NCBI RefSeq assembly: GCF_030693625.1
Contig: NZ_JAUYAF010000066.1
Location: forward strand, 25,197-89,196
Reading direction: 5' to 3'
Length of the DNA stretch: 64,000 bases
DNA from: Phenylobacterium sp.
GTDB taxonomy: Bacteria; Pseudomonadota; Alphaproteobacteria; Caulobacterales; Caulobacteraceae
Part shown: piece after piece, positions 49,334-59,588 of the stretch
How positions within the stretch are numbered: position 1 is the stretch's first letter
Layout of the letters: each line of letters starts with the position of its first letter
Notes under the pieces: model-generated
Database searches by the model: none
What the model saw: the letters and a program-made list of their open reading frames with translations, nothing else
Told to the model about the DNA's origin: nothing
Position numbers and translations under genes: made by a program

Positions 49334-52054
49334 ATGCCATCAATCCTGCGCTTGCGCAGCGCGCTCATCATGGGCGTTTCTGCCGCCGCCTTTGGCGCTC
49401 TTTCCGCACCTGCCATAGCGCAGGACACCGCCGGCAGCTCCAACATGATTGAGGAACTGGTCGTCACCGCCGAGAAGCGGGAACAAAGCCTGCAGGACGT
49501 CCCCATCGCGATCTCGGCCTTCACCAGCCAGCAGCGCGACAAGGTCGGCATCAGCACGGTGCAGGACCTGACCAATTTCACCCCGGGCTTTGTCTACCAA
49601 TCTGCAAACGATCGCGCGAGCATGCGAGGCATAGGCCGCCTCACCAACGTCCACTCGGTCGACGGCGCTGTGTCGATCTACGTGGACGGCCTGTTTACAA
49701 CCTCGACAGTGCTGGCCGGCGGCCCGCCTTTGGATGTGGAGCGGGTCGAGATTTTGCGCGGCCCTCAGGGCACCCTCTATGGCCGCAACGCGATCGGCGG
49801 CACCGTCAACGTCATCTCCGTGCGGCCGACTGAGGACTTCTACGCGGAGGTCCGGGGGATTGTGGAGAATTATGAATTCACAAACTTCCAGGCTGCGATT
49901 TCGGGTCCAATTGCGGATGGCCTGAGGTATCGGGTTTCAGGCTACAAGCTCGACCAGCGGGAAGGCTACTACGAGAACGTCAATGGCCGCCCTTCTGAAG
50001 GCAGCAAACGTGACGAGTATCAATACCAACTCCAGTTGGAAGCCGACCTCGGTGAGAACGCTGAACTCTGGGCCTCATACAAGACCCTGTCCTGGCACAA
50101 CCGGGGCGGACCCGGCGCCCGCGCAGGCTTTCTCAACGGGCAATACGAGACAGGCCTCCTCGATCCCAACTTCCCGGTCGTTTACAATTCGGCCTTCGGC
50201 TACAGCAACGGAATCGTACCCGGCAGCCTTGTGCAGTTTAACGGCGGCGTCACGAAGACCAATCCAGCGCTGACTGACTCTCACAAGTTCAACACAAACC
50301 TCACCCAACGCGTACGCCTAAGCGATGTGAATTCATTCACAACGCAGTTCGTCTACCATGCACAGAATTTCGACATTAAGTATGTGGGCGGAATTCAGGA
50401 GTACAACTACGATCTCTACGGGGACACAGACGCCACCAACGTCCAGTCCTACCAAATCCCGCTGGCGGCCGGGTCGCTTTGCGGCAATGTCGCCGCGTTG
50501 TTCGCCGTCGGCGCCTCCACGGTCAATTGCTCACCGCTGACCGTCAACGCCAACAACGGCTATCACTACTTTGAGTACCCAAAGTGGTATAGCAACGAGA
50601 TCAACATCTCCTCGACGACGGACGGACCGGTTCAGTGGATCGTGGGAGCGTTCGACTATCAGGAAAAATACACCGGCACGGGAAGCACCGCCGACTTCTT
50701 CCTTGTCGGGCCCAGCAACCTGAGAACGCCAGTGCTCGGCGCAGCGCAAAATCCAGACCAGTTCTGGTCGACCGGCACCTACGCCCTCACCACGCAGAGC
50801 CGGGCGCTTTTTGGGCAGGTTGACTGGGACGTCACCGACACCCTGAAGTTCACGGTGGGCCTCCGCTACACCAAGGACAAGAAGTTCGGGACCGAGAACC
50901 GCCGCATCGTCTGCAACTCCGATGCTTGCTATCCTGGGCTATACCCAGCCCTTGGGCTCAGCGGCTTTGGCCCGGGAACCGCAGCAAACTACGGGAGCCT
51001 GCTTGGCAACCTGGGGGCTCTTCCGGCTGTCGGGCAGGCGCTTGGTTTGGGCAACGCGTTGGCAGGCCTCGGTGGCCTAGGCAACGGCGCCTTTGACCTG
51101 ACCGACACCCTTGCGACAAAGAGCACCGCGGGACTGATCAAGGGCGTCACCAGTCCCTCCGTGTGCACCGCCGGGGTCTGTCGGCAGTACACCATCAGCA
51201 GCGCGACGGGCATCGCCAGCCGCGCGTTGAGCGACACCTCTGACGCCACAACCGGGACTGCCGGCTTGCAGTGGCAACCGGACGACGACACGATGGCCTA
51301 TGCTCGCTACAGCCGAGGCTATAAGGCCTTCGGCTTCTCCGCCGGCGGTTTCCTCGCCGTGCCCAAGGCCGATGCGGAGTTCGCAAATGCCTACGAGGTC
51401 GGGATCAAGAAGAACTTCCCGACTCTCCAACTGAACGCCGCCTTGTTCTACATTGATTATCGAGACCTTCAGGCGCCGGTCACGATCAGGGTTGGCCCAA
51501 CCAACGTCGGCCAGTTCGTGAACATCGCCAAGTCGCGTTCCAGCGGGCTGGAGTTGAGCGCGATTTGGCAGCCAGCGCCGCCGATCCGCTTAACCTTCGA
51601 TTACGGCTACAACCCTACCAAAATCCTGGAGAGCGTATCGCTCGTCGATGTCAACGATAACGTCACCACGACGGCCGTCAGTGTTAAAGGAAATAAGCTC
51701 CCGCAAGCGCCCGAGCATAAGGTTGCGTTCAACGGCGCCTATACCTTCGACACGGACGCAGGCGCCCTCACTCTAGGGGCGACCTACCTTTACCGGAGCG
51801 AATCCTACGCCAACGTCTTCACGCGCAGCTACAACATGGCGCCTTCCTGGGACCAGGTAGACCTTCGCGCGTTCTGGCAGCCGACCGGCGGCAAGTACAC
51901 CGTCATAGCGTACGTCAAGAACGTCTTTGATACTGAAGGCTACGCGGCGGCGGTCGCCGGGTCCCAGCGCAATGCCCCGGCCACCGGGGCTGCCCAGAAC
52001 CTGGAGATAACGCCGCCTCGGCTTTTGGGCATGGAGCTCCAGTACCGCTTCTAG
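49334..52054 (+). CDS. TonB-dependent receptor, long, atypical composition
   Basis: 906 residues. A signal peptide (SALIMGVSAAAFGALSAPAIA) is followed by a plug with IEELVVTAEKREQSLQDVP, VEILRGPQGTLYGRNAIGG, and a barrel that ends LLGMELQYRF. The codons and bases look less GC-rich than the neighbours. An insertion in one extracellular loop (about residues 515-620) is Gly/Leu/Ala-rich with two cysteine pairs (CNSDACYPG and CTAGVC). I start at the ATG at 49334, with GGAGG before it. It has no obvious partner genes beside it. Confidence 0.88.
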   Translation: MPSILRLRSALIMGVSAAAFGALSAPAIAQDTAGSSNMIEELVVTAEKREQSLQDVPIAISAFTSQQRDKVGISTVQDLTNFTPGFVYQSANDRASMRGIGRLTNVHSVDGAVSIYVDGLFTTSTVLAGGPPLDVERVEILRGPQGTLYGRNAIGGTVNVISVRPTEDFYAEVRGIVENYEFTNFQAAISGPIADGLRYRVSGYKLDQREGYYENVNGRPSEGSKRDEYQYQLQLEADLGENAELWASYKTLSWHNRGGPGARAGFLNGQYETGLLDPNFPVVYNSAFGYSNGIVPGSLVQFNGGVTKTNPALTDSHKFNTNLTQRVRLSDVNSFTTQFVYHAQNFDIKYVGGIQEYNYDLYGDTDATNVQSYQIPLAAGSLCGNVAALFAVGASTVNCSPLTVNANNGYHYFEYPKWYSNEINISSTTDGPVQWIVGAFDYQEKYTGTGSTADFFLVGPSNLRTPVLGAAQNPDQFWSTGTYALTTQSRALFGQVDWDVTDTLKFTVGLRYTKDKKFGTENRRIVCNSDACYPGLYPALGLSGFGPGTAANYGSLLGNLGALPAVGQALGLGNALAGLGGLGNGAFDLTDTLATKSTAGLIKGVTSPSVCTAGVCRQYTISSATGIASRALSDTSDATTGTAGLQWQPDDDTMAYARYSRGYKAFGFSAGGFLAVPKADAEFANAYEVGIKKNFPTLQLNAALFYIDYRDLQAPVTIRVGPTNVGQFVNIAKSRSSGLELSAIWQPAPPIRLTFDYGYNPTKILESVSLVDVNDNVTTTAVSVKGNKLPQAPEHKVAFNGAYTFDTDAGALTLGATYLYRSESYANVFTRSYNMAPSWDQVDLRAFWQPTGGKYTVIAYVKNVFDTEGYAAAVAGSQRNAPATGAAQNLEITPPRLLGMELQYRF

Positions 52055-52464
52055 CGAAGTAGCTGAGCGGAAGGGGCGGCGAAGGTCGTCGTCCCTTTCG
52101 AAGCCGGTCAATATTGAGACGACCTCTATCCGCAACTGGACGTGAAGATAAGCCAGCGGGTCTAGAGGACTTCGACGCTCGCCTGACCATTTGCTCGGCG
52201 ACAGCCTCCCATAGCCGCCGCAACTGGCGCCCTCGGCTCTTTGCCGGGGGCGTTTCCTTAGGGACTTGGGCGGCCACGACGGTCATGCCAGCCGCTGGAT
52301 TCGCCACAAACGTTGCAGGCGCGCCCGGCGCGGGGGCATGGATATGGCCAAGGCCCTGCATTGAGATCAAACGACGGGATATGCTCGCCTTGAGCAGTGT
52401 TTCACGGATCTCCAGGCGACCGGGACCGCTCAAGGCGACCTCTTCAAAGCACCTCCCCGCCCCT
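52055..52464. other. Stretch with no supported gene
   Basis: An open minus-strand frame (about 52433 down) has a plausible segment (GPGRLEIRETLLKASISRRL) but ends without clear family features and runs into the receptor gene. It may be decayed coding. No promoter or RNA is identified. Confidence 0.45.
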
Positions 52465-52598
52465 AGAGCATGATCGCTTGAGACGGAACCGCGCAGCGGT
52501 CCCGGCTCATGCGTGAATCATGCTCTCGCTTATATCTGGAGCCTGATCCACCGCATCGGCGGACTCGCGAAGCGATTCCACCTCAACGGATCAGGCTC
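52465..52598. repeat. Two adjacent long palindromes downstream of the chemoreceptor
   Basis: First, AGAGCATGAT (52465-52474) with ATCATGCTCT (52517-52526). Second, GAGCCTGATCC (52539-52549) with GGATCAGGCTC (52588-52598). Loops hold GGAACCGC and a GTGGAATCGCTTC-type core in reverse. They are likely terminators and mobile-like repeat units. Confidence 0.7.
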
Positions 52599-54520
52599 TA
52601 GAACTCTTCCCAGCCTTCGCCCTGGGCCTGGGGTTCGAGCTTGCGGGCGGTGGCGGCGCCGCTGGGGGCCGGGATGCGGCGGGCCGGGGCGGTGGGGGTG
52701 CGGGCGTTGGGGCGCTGGGCGGCGGGGCGCAGGGCGACGCCGGCGGCGCCGACGTCGAACTTGTTGATCAGGGTCATGAGGGTGTCGGCCTCGTTGCGCA
52801 GGGAGTGGCCGGCGGCGGTGGACTGCTCGACCATGGCGGCGTTCTGCTGGGTCATCTGGTCCATCTGGGTGACGGCGGTGTTGACCTGATGCAGGCCGGT
52901 GGCCTGTTCCTGGGCGCTGGCGGCGATCTCCGAGACCACGCCGTTGATCTGCGAGATCTGGACGGCGATGCGCTCCAGGGCCTCGCCGGTCTGACCCACC
53001 AGGGATACACCCTCGTTGACCTGCGCCGTGGACGCGCTGATCAGGGCCTTGATCTCCTTGGCGGCTTCGGCGGAGCGCTGCGCCAGGGCGCGGACTTCCG
53101 AGGCGACGACCGCGAAGCCCTTGCCGGCGTCTCCGGCCCGGGCGGCTTCCACGCCGGCGTTCAGGGCCAGCAGGTTGGTCTGGAAGGCGATCTCGTCGAT
53201 GACGCCGATGATCTGACTGATCTCCTGAGCCGAGGCCTCGATCTTGCCCATGGCCTCGACGGCCGAGCGCACCACCTGCGCCGAGTCGTCGGCGTCGGTG
53301 GTGGTCTTGGCCACCACGTCGCGGGCGTGGGCGGCGCCCTGGGCGGTGCGGGTGACAGTGGCGGTGATCTCCTCCAGAGCCGCGGCGGTCTCTTCCAGGC
53401 CGGCCGCCTGCTGCTCGGTGCGACGCGACAGGTCGTCGGAGGCCTGGGAGATCTCGTTGGCGCCGTTGCGGATGCCGCCGCTGGAGCTGGCGATGCCGGC
53501 CATGGCGTCCTGAAGCTGGGCCACGGCGGTGTTGAAGTCGGTCTGCAGGCGCTGGTACTCGGCCGCCACGCTCTCGCTGAGGCGGGCTGTGAGGTCGCCG
53601 CGGGCCAGGCGTTGCAGCTCACGGCCCATGGCCTCGACCACGGCCTTCTGAGCCAGGCCCGAGGCCTCGAAGGCGGCCTCCATCTCCTTGAGCTTGCGGT
53701 CCAGCTCCTGCTGGAAGTTGGCGGCCTCGGCGGCCAGCTTTTCACGCTCGATGCTGCCGGCCTTGAAGACCAGCATGGCGGCGGCCATCTCGCCGATCTC
53801 GTCGGCGCGGCCCACGGCCGGAACCTCGACGCTGTTGTCGCCCCCCGACAGGCGGCGCATGGCGCTGGTCATGGCCTGGAGCGGGCGCGACACGCCGCCG
53901 ATGACGATCTTGAAGCCGAAGGCCAGGATGCCGGCGGCGGCCAGGCTCAGCGCGCCCATCACCAGGTGGAAGAGGTCCGACGCGCGGGCCGCGGCGGCCC
54001 CGTCGGCGCGGGCGGCGGAGATCTGCAGGTCGACCAGGGCGCTGACCTTGTCGGACACCGGCTCGATGGCGGGATACATCTCGGCGGCGGTGAAGGTATC
54101 CAGGCCGGCCTGGTCCTGGGCCGCCAGCAGGGTCTGGAGCTTGGTGACGGCGGTGTCGGCCCCGGTCATGGCCGAGGTGACGCCCTGGGCCAGGGTGGTC
54201 TCCTCCGGCGTCATCCTGGTCTGGGAATAGGCGCTCCAGGACTTGTGGAGCTCGGCGGTGGCGGTGTTGACCCTGGCCTGGCCGTCGGCCCAGGGGAGCT
54301 GGCCGGTGCGCACCTTCCAGGCGGTGTCGACGATGCTGACGGCGTACATGTCGCTGACCGTCTTCAGCTGCTCCATGGGGACCACGCGATCGGCGACGAT
54401 GGTCTTGATCTTGGCGTTGGCGAAATCCAGGGCGAACCAGCCGCAGAGGCCGATGACCACAAGGGCCGCGCCCAGGGCGCCGATGGAAAAGGTCAGCTTG
54501 GCCTTGATCGTCTTCAGCAT
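52598..54520 (-). CDS. Methyl-accepting chemotaxis protein
   Basis: 640 residues. Two membrane helices (TM1 [20 protein letters not shown]2 [18 protein letters not shown]) surround a periplasmic sensing domain. A HAMP domain follows (ISGG-type, [19 protein letters not shown]), then the signalling tip with [21 protein letters not shown] and [18 protein letters not shown]. The final residues GWEEF form a CheR/CheB docking pentapeptide of the NWETF type. It would sense an extracellular ligand; no che genes are next to it. It starts at the ATG at 54520. Confidence 0.92.
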   Translation of the reverse strand: MLKTIKAKLTFSIGALGAALVVIGLCGWFALDFANAKIKTIVADRVVPMEQLKTVSDMYAVSIVDTAWKVRTGQLPWADGQARVNTATAELHKSWSAYSQTRMTPEETTLAQGVTSAMTGADTAVTKLQTLLAAQDQAGLDTFTAAEMYPAIEPVSDKVSALVDLQISAARADGAAAARASDLFHLVMGALSLAAAGILAFGFKIVIGGVSRPLQAMTSAMRRLSGGDNSVEVPAVGRADEIGEMAAAMLVFKAGSIEREKLAAEAANFQQELDRKLKEMEAAFEASGLAQKAVVEAMGRELQRLARGDLTARLSESVAAEYQRLQTDFNTAVAQLQDAMAGIASSSGGIRNGANEISQASDDLSRRTEQQAAGLEETAAALEEITATVTRTAQGAAHARDVVAKTTTDADDSAQVVRSAVEAMGKIEASAQEISQIIGVIDEIAFQTNLLALNAGVEAARAGDAGKGFAVVASEVRALAQRSAEAAKEIKALISASTAQVNEGVSLVGQTGEALERIAVQISQINGVVSEIAASAQEQATGLHQVNTAVTQMDQMTQQNAAMVEQSTAAGHSLRNEADTLMTLINKFDVGAAGVALRPAAQRPNARTPTAPARRIPAPSGAATARKLEPQAQGEGWEEF

Positions 54521-54737
54521 TGGCGGCTCTTGCGGTTGCCGCCGGCTCGGCGGGCGTGGGGAAAACCCAGGAAAAACAGGGTAAACGTTACGTAAACCGC
54601 CTAAGCTTCGCCGCTGAAAAATCGGTTAATACAGAACAATGTTCGCCGAGACTGCCTGCGGCGGATTGTCCGGGGGCGAGGAGGAAGCTGCGATGGCCAC
54701 CCGGGGCGATCTCGCGCGCCTCGCTCTGGGACGGCGC

Positions 54738-57700
54738 CTACCAGGAGTCGATCCAGCGCAGCTTCTTTTCCGTGCGCACGGGGACCGGAGGCAGGGACTT
54801 CAGCCCCGACACAACCCAGCGCCGGGTGTCGGCCGGGTCGATGACGTCGTCGAGATCGGTCCCCGCCCCCCGCGCCAGAGCCTTGCCCGCCGCATAGGCC
54901 CGGGCCACCCGCTCGTCGAAGCTCTTCTTGCGCTCCACCGGGTCGGCGATGGCCGCCAGCTCGTTGCGGTAGCCGAGCTTGACCGAACCCTCCAGCCCCA
55001 TGCCGCCGAACTCGCCCGTCGGCCAGGCGACGCAGAACATGGCGGCCTGATAGCTGCCGCCGGTCATGGCGATGGCGCCCAGGCCGTAGCTCTTGCGCAG
55101 GATCACCGAGAAGATCGGCACGGTGAGGTTGGCCCCAATCACAAACAGCCGCGAGCAGTGGCGGATCAGGCCGGTCTTCTCCGCCTCCGGTCCCACCATG
55201 TTGCCGGGCGTGTCCGACAGCGACAGCAGGGGTATGTCGAAGGCCTCGCACAGCTGCATGAAGCGAGCGGCCTTGTCCGAGGCGTCGGCGTCGATGGCCC
55301 CGCCGATATGGTGCGGATTGTTGGCGAACACGCCGACCGGTCGTCCCTCGATACGGACAAGGGCGGTGATCATGGCCAGGCCGAATTTGGGCCGCAGCTC
55401 CAGGACCGAACCCTCGTCGGCGATCAGCTCGATCACCTTGCGCACGTCATAGACCCGCAGCCGGTTCTCCGGGATCGAACGGCGCAGCAGCCGCTGGTCG
55501 GCGCAGGTCCAGTCCGCCACGGGACCCTGGAAATAGGAGATGTACTGCTTGGCCAGGCGCACGGCGTCGGCCTCATCTTCGGCCAGGACGTCGATGGTGC
55601 CATTGGCCTGCATGACCTTGAGCGGGCCGATCTCCTCAGGGCGGAAGACGCCCAGGCCGCCGCCCTCCACCATGGCCGGCCCGCCCATGCCCAGCGCCGA
55701 ATCCTTGGTGGCGATGATCACGTCGCAGCAGCCGAGGATGGCGGCGTTGCCGGCGAAGCAGCGGCCGGAATTGATCCCCACCAGGGGCACGGCGCCTGAT
55801 AGCCGGCCCCAGAACTCGAAGCCCCGGGTGAAGCCGCCGCCCTCGGTGTCGCCGGGCCGCCCGCCGCCGCCCTCGGTGAAGAACACGGTGGGCACCCGCC
55901 AGCGCAGGGCGATCTCGCTCATCCGGTCGAGCTTCTCGTGGTTGTGCGCGCCCTGGGTGCCGGCCAGCACCGTGTAGTCATAGGCCATGACCGCGACCCG
56001 GGCCCTGTCCTCCGAAAACCGGTCGCCGTTCACCTGGCCCAGCCCCATGACCATGCCGTCGGCCGGGGTGGTGGCGATCAGTTCGTCGAGGGTGTTGCGC
56101 CGCCTGCGCGCCGCGATGGTCAGGGCGCCGTATTCCGTGAAGGTGCCCGGATCGCAGAGGTCGTCGACGTTCTCCCGCGTGGTCCGCTGTCTGGTCTTCC
56201 GGCGCCGGGCCACCGCCTCGGGCCGCGCGGCGTCCAGGGTCAGCCGATGGCGCTCCAGCACCTCGGCCAGGTCGGGGCGGATGAAATCGAGATCGATCAC
56301 CTCCTCGGCCTCGCCGGCGCCGCCTTCCACCTCGACCTCCTCGAGGAAGGCCAGGGGATGGTCCTCGAAGACGGTGTCGCCCTGCGCCACCGTGATCTCG
56401 CGCACCACGCCGGAGAAGGCGGCGGAGACCACATGCTCCATCTTCATGGCTTCCATGATGAACAGCGCCTGGCCCTCGCGGACCGTGTCGCCGACCGCGA
56501 CGGTGAGCGCGATGACCGTGCCCTGCAGCGGCGCGCGCAGGGGCCTGGTCCCCTCCGGTCCCTCGGCCTCATCCTCTTCGGGATCGGCCGTGACCCGCTC
56601 GGCCTTGCCCAGCGCCAGGACCGCCAGGGGATCGACCGCGTCGATCTGCACCCCCGCGCGCTTGGCGACACCGCCGGCCGCGGGGGACTCAAAGTACAGC
56701 CTGGGGGCGTCGGCCGTGGCGGCCAGCTCGCCCATGGTCTCCTCGATGAAGCGGGTGTGGACCTCGCCCGCCGCCACCGCCGGATGGGCCAGCAGGCTTT
56801 GCAGGAAGCCGATATTGGTGGGGGCGCCCGCGATCTTGAATTCCGACAGCGCCCGGTGCGCCTTGGCCACGGCGACGGGCAGGCCGCCGGAGCCTGCGTG
56901 GACAATCAGCTTGGCCAGCAGGGAGTCGTAGCGGGCGCTGGTGCGGTAGCCGGCATAGCCGAAGCCGTCGACCCGGACCCCAGGCCCCGACGGGGGCTCG
57001 AAGGCCGAGAGCAGGCCGCCGCCCGGCCGCGCCGAGCCGTCCGCGCCCATGGTCTCCAGGTTCACGCGGGCCTGCACCGCCACGCCGCGCGGCGACGGGA
57101 CCTCGTCCTGGGTGAGGTTGAGGTCCGCCAGGGAGCTACCCCGCGCCACCTCGATCTGCAGGCGCACCAGGTCCAGGCCCAGCACCTCCTCGGTGACGGT
57201 ATGCTCCACCTGCAGGCGCGGATTGGCCTCGATGAACACCAGACGCCCGCCCGGCTCCACCAGGAACTCCACGGTCCCCAGGCTGCGATACCGGGCGGCC
57301 TGACCCAGGGCGACGGCGGCCTCGAACAGCCGCTCGCGGATCGCCATGGGCAGGGTCGAGGCCGGCGCGACCTCCACCACCTTCTGGCGTTGGCGCTGCA
57401 GGCTGCACTCGCGGTCCCAGAGATGAGAGACGCTGGTCCCGTCGCCGAGGATCTGCACCTCGATATGCCGGGCCCGGGGCAGGAACTGCTCGACATAGAG
57501 CGAGCCGTCGCCGAAGGCCGCCAGGGCCTCGGAGGCGCAGCGCTCGAAGGCCTGCTCCAGCTCGTCTGCCGACCGGGCCGGACGCATGCCCCGGCCTCCG
57601 CCGCCGGAGACCGCCTTGACCATCGCCGCCCCGCCGGCGCCCAGCCCCGCCAGGAAGGCCTGGGCCTGTTCCAGGGTCGTGGCGCCGTCGGTGCCCGGCA

Positions 57701-58085
57701 GGATCGGCACATTGCAGCGGGCGGCCAGCGCCCGGGCCTGCCCCTTGTCGCCGAACAGCTCCAGGGTTTCGGGGCTCGGCCCCACGAAGGTCACGCCCGC
57801 CTCGGCGCAGGCCCGGGCGAAGGCGGCGTTCTCGCTGAGGAAGCCGTAGCCCGGATGGACGGCGTCGGCGCCGACCTGCCTGGCGATCTCCAGGATCTGC
57901 GCGCCATCGAGATAGGCCGCGGGGCCCGAGCCCTTCAGCCCCATCGCCTCATCGGCCTTGCGGGTATGGAGGGATGAGGCGTCATCCTCGGCGAAGACCG
58001 CCACCGTGGCGATCCCCATCTCGGCGGCGGTGCGGGCGATACGCACGGCGATCTCGCCGCGGTTGGCGATCAGAAGCTTCTTCAC
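54738..58085 (-). CDS. Single-chain acyl-CoA carboxylase (BC-BCCP-CT)
   Basis: 1115 residues, multi-domain. Biotin carboxylase (1 to about 450; LLIANRGEIAVRIARTAAE, GYGFLSENAAFARAC, ATP-grasp core VFIEANPRLQVEHTVTEE), then a biotinyl domain with the lysine in EAMKMEHV (about residue 546), then carboxyltransferase halves to the end (PTVFFTEGGGGRPGDTEGGG, VGINSGRCFAGNAAILG). All three activities on one chain are the long-chain/propionyl-type design, not the four-gene bacterial acetyl-CoA carboxylase. It fixes CO2 onto an acyl-CoA. It is followed, with a palindrome between, by the double TetR gene. Confidence 0.9.
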   Translation of the reverse strand: MKKLLIANRGEIAVRIARTAAEMGIATVAVFAEDDASSLHTRKADEAMGLKGSGPAAYLDGAQILEIARQVGADAVHPGYGFLSENAAFARACAEAGVTFVGPSPETLELFGDKGQARALAARCNVPILPGTDGATTLEQAQAFLAGLGAGGAAMVKAVSGGGGRGMRPARSADELEQAFERCASEALAAFGDGSLYVEQFLPRARHIEVQILGDGTSVSHLWDRECSLQRQRQKVVEVAPASTLPMAIRERLFEAAVALGQAARYRSLGTVEFLVEPGGRLVFIEANPRLQVEHTVTEEVLGLDLVRLQIEVARGSSLADLNLTQDEVPSPRGVAVQARVNLETMGADGSARPGGGLLSAFEPPSGPGVRVDGFGYAGYRTSARYDSLLAKLIVHAGSGGLPVAVAKAHRALSEFKIAGAPTNIGFLQSLLAHPAVAAGEVHTRFIEETMGELAATADAPRLYFESPAAGGVAKRAGVQIDAVDPLAVLALGKAERVTADPEEDEAEGPEGTRPLRAPLQGTVIALTVAVGDTVREGQALFIMEAMKMEHVVSAAFSGVVREITVAQGDTVFEDHPLAFLEEVEVEGGAGEAEEVIDLDFIRPDLAEVLERHRLTLDAARPEAVARRRKTRQRTTRENVDDLCDPGTFTEYGALTIAARRRRNTLDELIATTPADGMVMGLGQVNGDRFSEDRARVAVMAYDYTVLAGTQGAHNHEKLDRMSEIALRWRVPTVFFTEGGGGRPGDTEGGGFTRGFEFWGRLSGAVPLVGINSGRCFAGNAAILGCCDVIIATKDSALGMGGPAMVEGGGLGVFRPEEIGPLKVMQANGTIDVLAEDEADAVRLAKQYISYFQGPVADWTCADQRLLRRSIPENRLRVYDVRKVIELIADEGSVLELRPKFGLAMITALVRIEGRPVGVFANNPHHIGGAIDADASDKAARFMQLCEAFDIPLLSLSDTPGNMVGPEAEKTGLIRHCSRLFVIGANLTVPIFSVILRKSYGLGAIAMTGGSYQAAMFCVAWPTGEFGGMGLEGSVKLGYRNELAAIADPVERKKSFDERVARAYAAGKALARGAGTDLDDVIDPADTRRWVVSGLKSLPPVPVRTEKKLRWIDSW

Positions 58086-58171
58086 GTCCCCTACCCTTTC
58101 GCGGCCGCCAGAGCGCGCCAGGGTTAAGTGGACCCCGGTTAACCCGTCCGGCGCGTTCTAACTTTATGTTT

Positions 58172-58223
58172 GAGAGCCTTTTTGAACGGATCAGATGATT
58201 CCATCTGATCCTAAAAGGCTCTC
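58172..58223. terminator. 52-bp palindromic terminator/repeat
   Basis: GAGAGCCTTTT (58172-58182) pairs with AAAAGGCTCTC (58213-58223), and inside it GGATCAGATG (58188-58197) pairs with CATCTGATCC (58202-58211). It lies 3' of the double TetR gene. It shares the long-stem style of the elements at 52465-52598. Confidence 0.7.
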
Positions 58224-58245
58224 GGCCGTCTCATTGGTCTTGGTT

Positions 58246-59493
58246 TCAGCGCACCGGAGGCGACAACAGCCCTTCGAACAGCGGCCGCACATAGAGGTTC
58301 ACCGCCTGGCCCGGCGTCACCGCCGCCGCCCAATGCCGCAGCTCGGCGGCCGCGTTGATCGCCGCGGTGATCACCTGGGCGCCGATATTGGTGTCGATGG
58401 GCCGAATGGAGCCGTCGGCGATTCCGTCGCTGATCAGCGAGGCGAAGCGGTCGGAGATGCGGTCGAACTTGGCCACCAGCTTGGGCTGGATGGATTCCGG
58501 CGCCGAGGTCAGGGCCGAGGTCCGCAGCAGGGGCGCATTGCCTGACATCTGGTACTCCACCAGGGCCGTGGCCACGGTGGCCAGGGTCTGGAGGCCATCG
58601 GTGGTGACGGCCTCGGCCTGGCGGATGGCCCGGCGCATCACCTCGATGGTGCGCTCGAAACAGGCCTCCACCAGTTCATCCTTGGTCTCGTTGTGGTGGT
58701 AGAAGGCGCCCTTGGTGACATTGAGCCGGGCCGAGATCTTCTCCACCGAGGCGCCGAGATAGCCCTCCTCGTTGATCAGCTCGGTGGCCGCCCGCAGGAA
58801 GAGCTCGCTGGAGATCTCTCCGCCCTCGGGCGGCTCGGGGATCAGGCCCGGCAGCGGCCTGGGATCCCACACGGCGCCGGCCGCGGCCAGGCCGTCGGCG
58901 GTGATCGACAGCAGGCGTTGCGTGACCCGGCCATAGTCCTCGGGATCGTGCCGGTGCAGCCAGACCGGCGCCCAGAAGATCTCCGACAGCAGCATGTGGG
59001 CGCGCGCGTTCAGCTCCAGGCGGGTCAGGCTGGCGGTTTCCGGACCGTCCAGCAGGCCCCGCGCGCGGCGGAACATCGCCACATAGGCGTCGTTCACCGG
59101 AGGGGAGTTCAGGGCGCGCACGTCGTTGAAGGTCGTGAGCGGCTCGACCTCGGCCAGGGCCATGCGACGGTGATAGTCGAGATAGGCGTCGAAGAACCGG
59201 GTCAGGCGGTCCCGCACATCGGTCCCGGCCTCCCCAGCGACCAGGAACTGGCTGAACCCCTCCACGCCCTTCAGGAAGCAGGCGGCCGCCAGCTCTTCCT
59301 TGTTCTTGAAGTAGTAGATCACCCCGGTGGGCACGAGGTTCAGGCTGGCCGCCACCTCGCCCAGCGTCATGCCGCGCACACCCTTGCGGTTCAGCACCTC
59401 GACGGCGGAGGCGACGATGGCGGTCTTGCGCTGTTCGAACCGGCGGGTCGGACCACGGGTCGTCTTCGCCGGCGGCTCAAGGATATCCGTCAT
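58246..59493 (-). CDS. Tandem TetR-family regulator (two full units)
   Basis: 415 residues containing two TetR repressor units. The first HTH is near residues 25-70 (AIVASAVEVLNRKGVRGMTL, EVAASLNLVPTGVIYYFKNKEEL). The second is near 230-280 (FLRAATELINEEGYLGASVEK, ISARLNVTKGAFYHHNETKDEL). Each is followed by a helical ligand domain. It probably works as a single-chain dimer. It is on the same strand as and upstream of the carboxylase, so it likely controls that gene. Confidence 0.88.
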   Translation of the reverse strand: MTDILEPPAKTTRGPTRRFEQRKTAIVASAVEVLNRKGVRGMTLGEVAASLNLVPTGVIYYFKNKEELAAACFLKGVEGFSQFLVAGEAGTDVRDRLTRFFDAYLDYHRRMALAEVEPLTTFNDVRALNSPPVNDAYVAMFRRARGLLDGPETASLTRLELNARAHMLLSEIFWAPVWLHRHDPEDYGRVTQRLLSITADGLAAAGAVWDPRPLPGLIPEPPEGGEISSELFLRAATELINEEGYLGASVEKISARLNVTKGAFYHHNETKDELVEACFERTIEVMRRAIRQAEAVTTDGLQTLATVATALVEYQMSGNAPLLRTSALTSAPESIQPKLVAKFDRISDRFASLISDGIADGSIRPIDTNIGAQVITAAINAAAELRHWAAAVTPGQAVNLYVRPLFEGLLSPPVR

Positions 59494-59551
59494 GTCTCCA
59501 CCCGCTACGCGCGGGCTGTCACCGCGTCTTCAAGTCCACCCTAGCCCGACG

Positions 59552-59582
59552 AAGGGCCTCGGCGGAAGACGCCGAGGCCCTT
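59552..59582 (-). terminator. Terminator after iorAB
   Basis: AAGGGCCTCGGCG (59552-59564) pairs with CGCCGAGGCCCTT (59570-59582), a 13-bp perfect stem with loop GAAGA. It lies just past the iorB stop on the minus strand, with a short T-rich tail. Confidence 0.75.
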
Positions 59583-59588
59583 GAGCGG

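Noticed and set aside
52805-54595. Plus-strand frame of about 600 codons
   Set aside because: It is antisense to the chemoreceptor, whose signalling domain is unmistakable.
55938-57977. Plus-strand frame of 679 codons
   Set aside because: Antisense to the carboxylase; composition is the mirror of its GC-rich codons and it has no domains.
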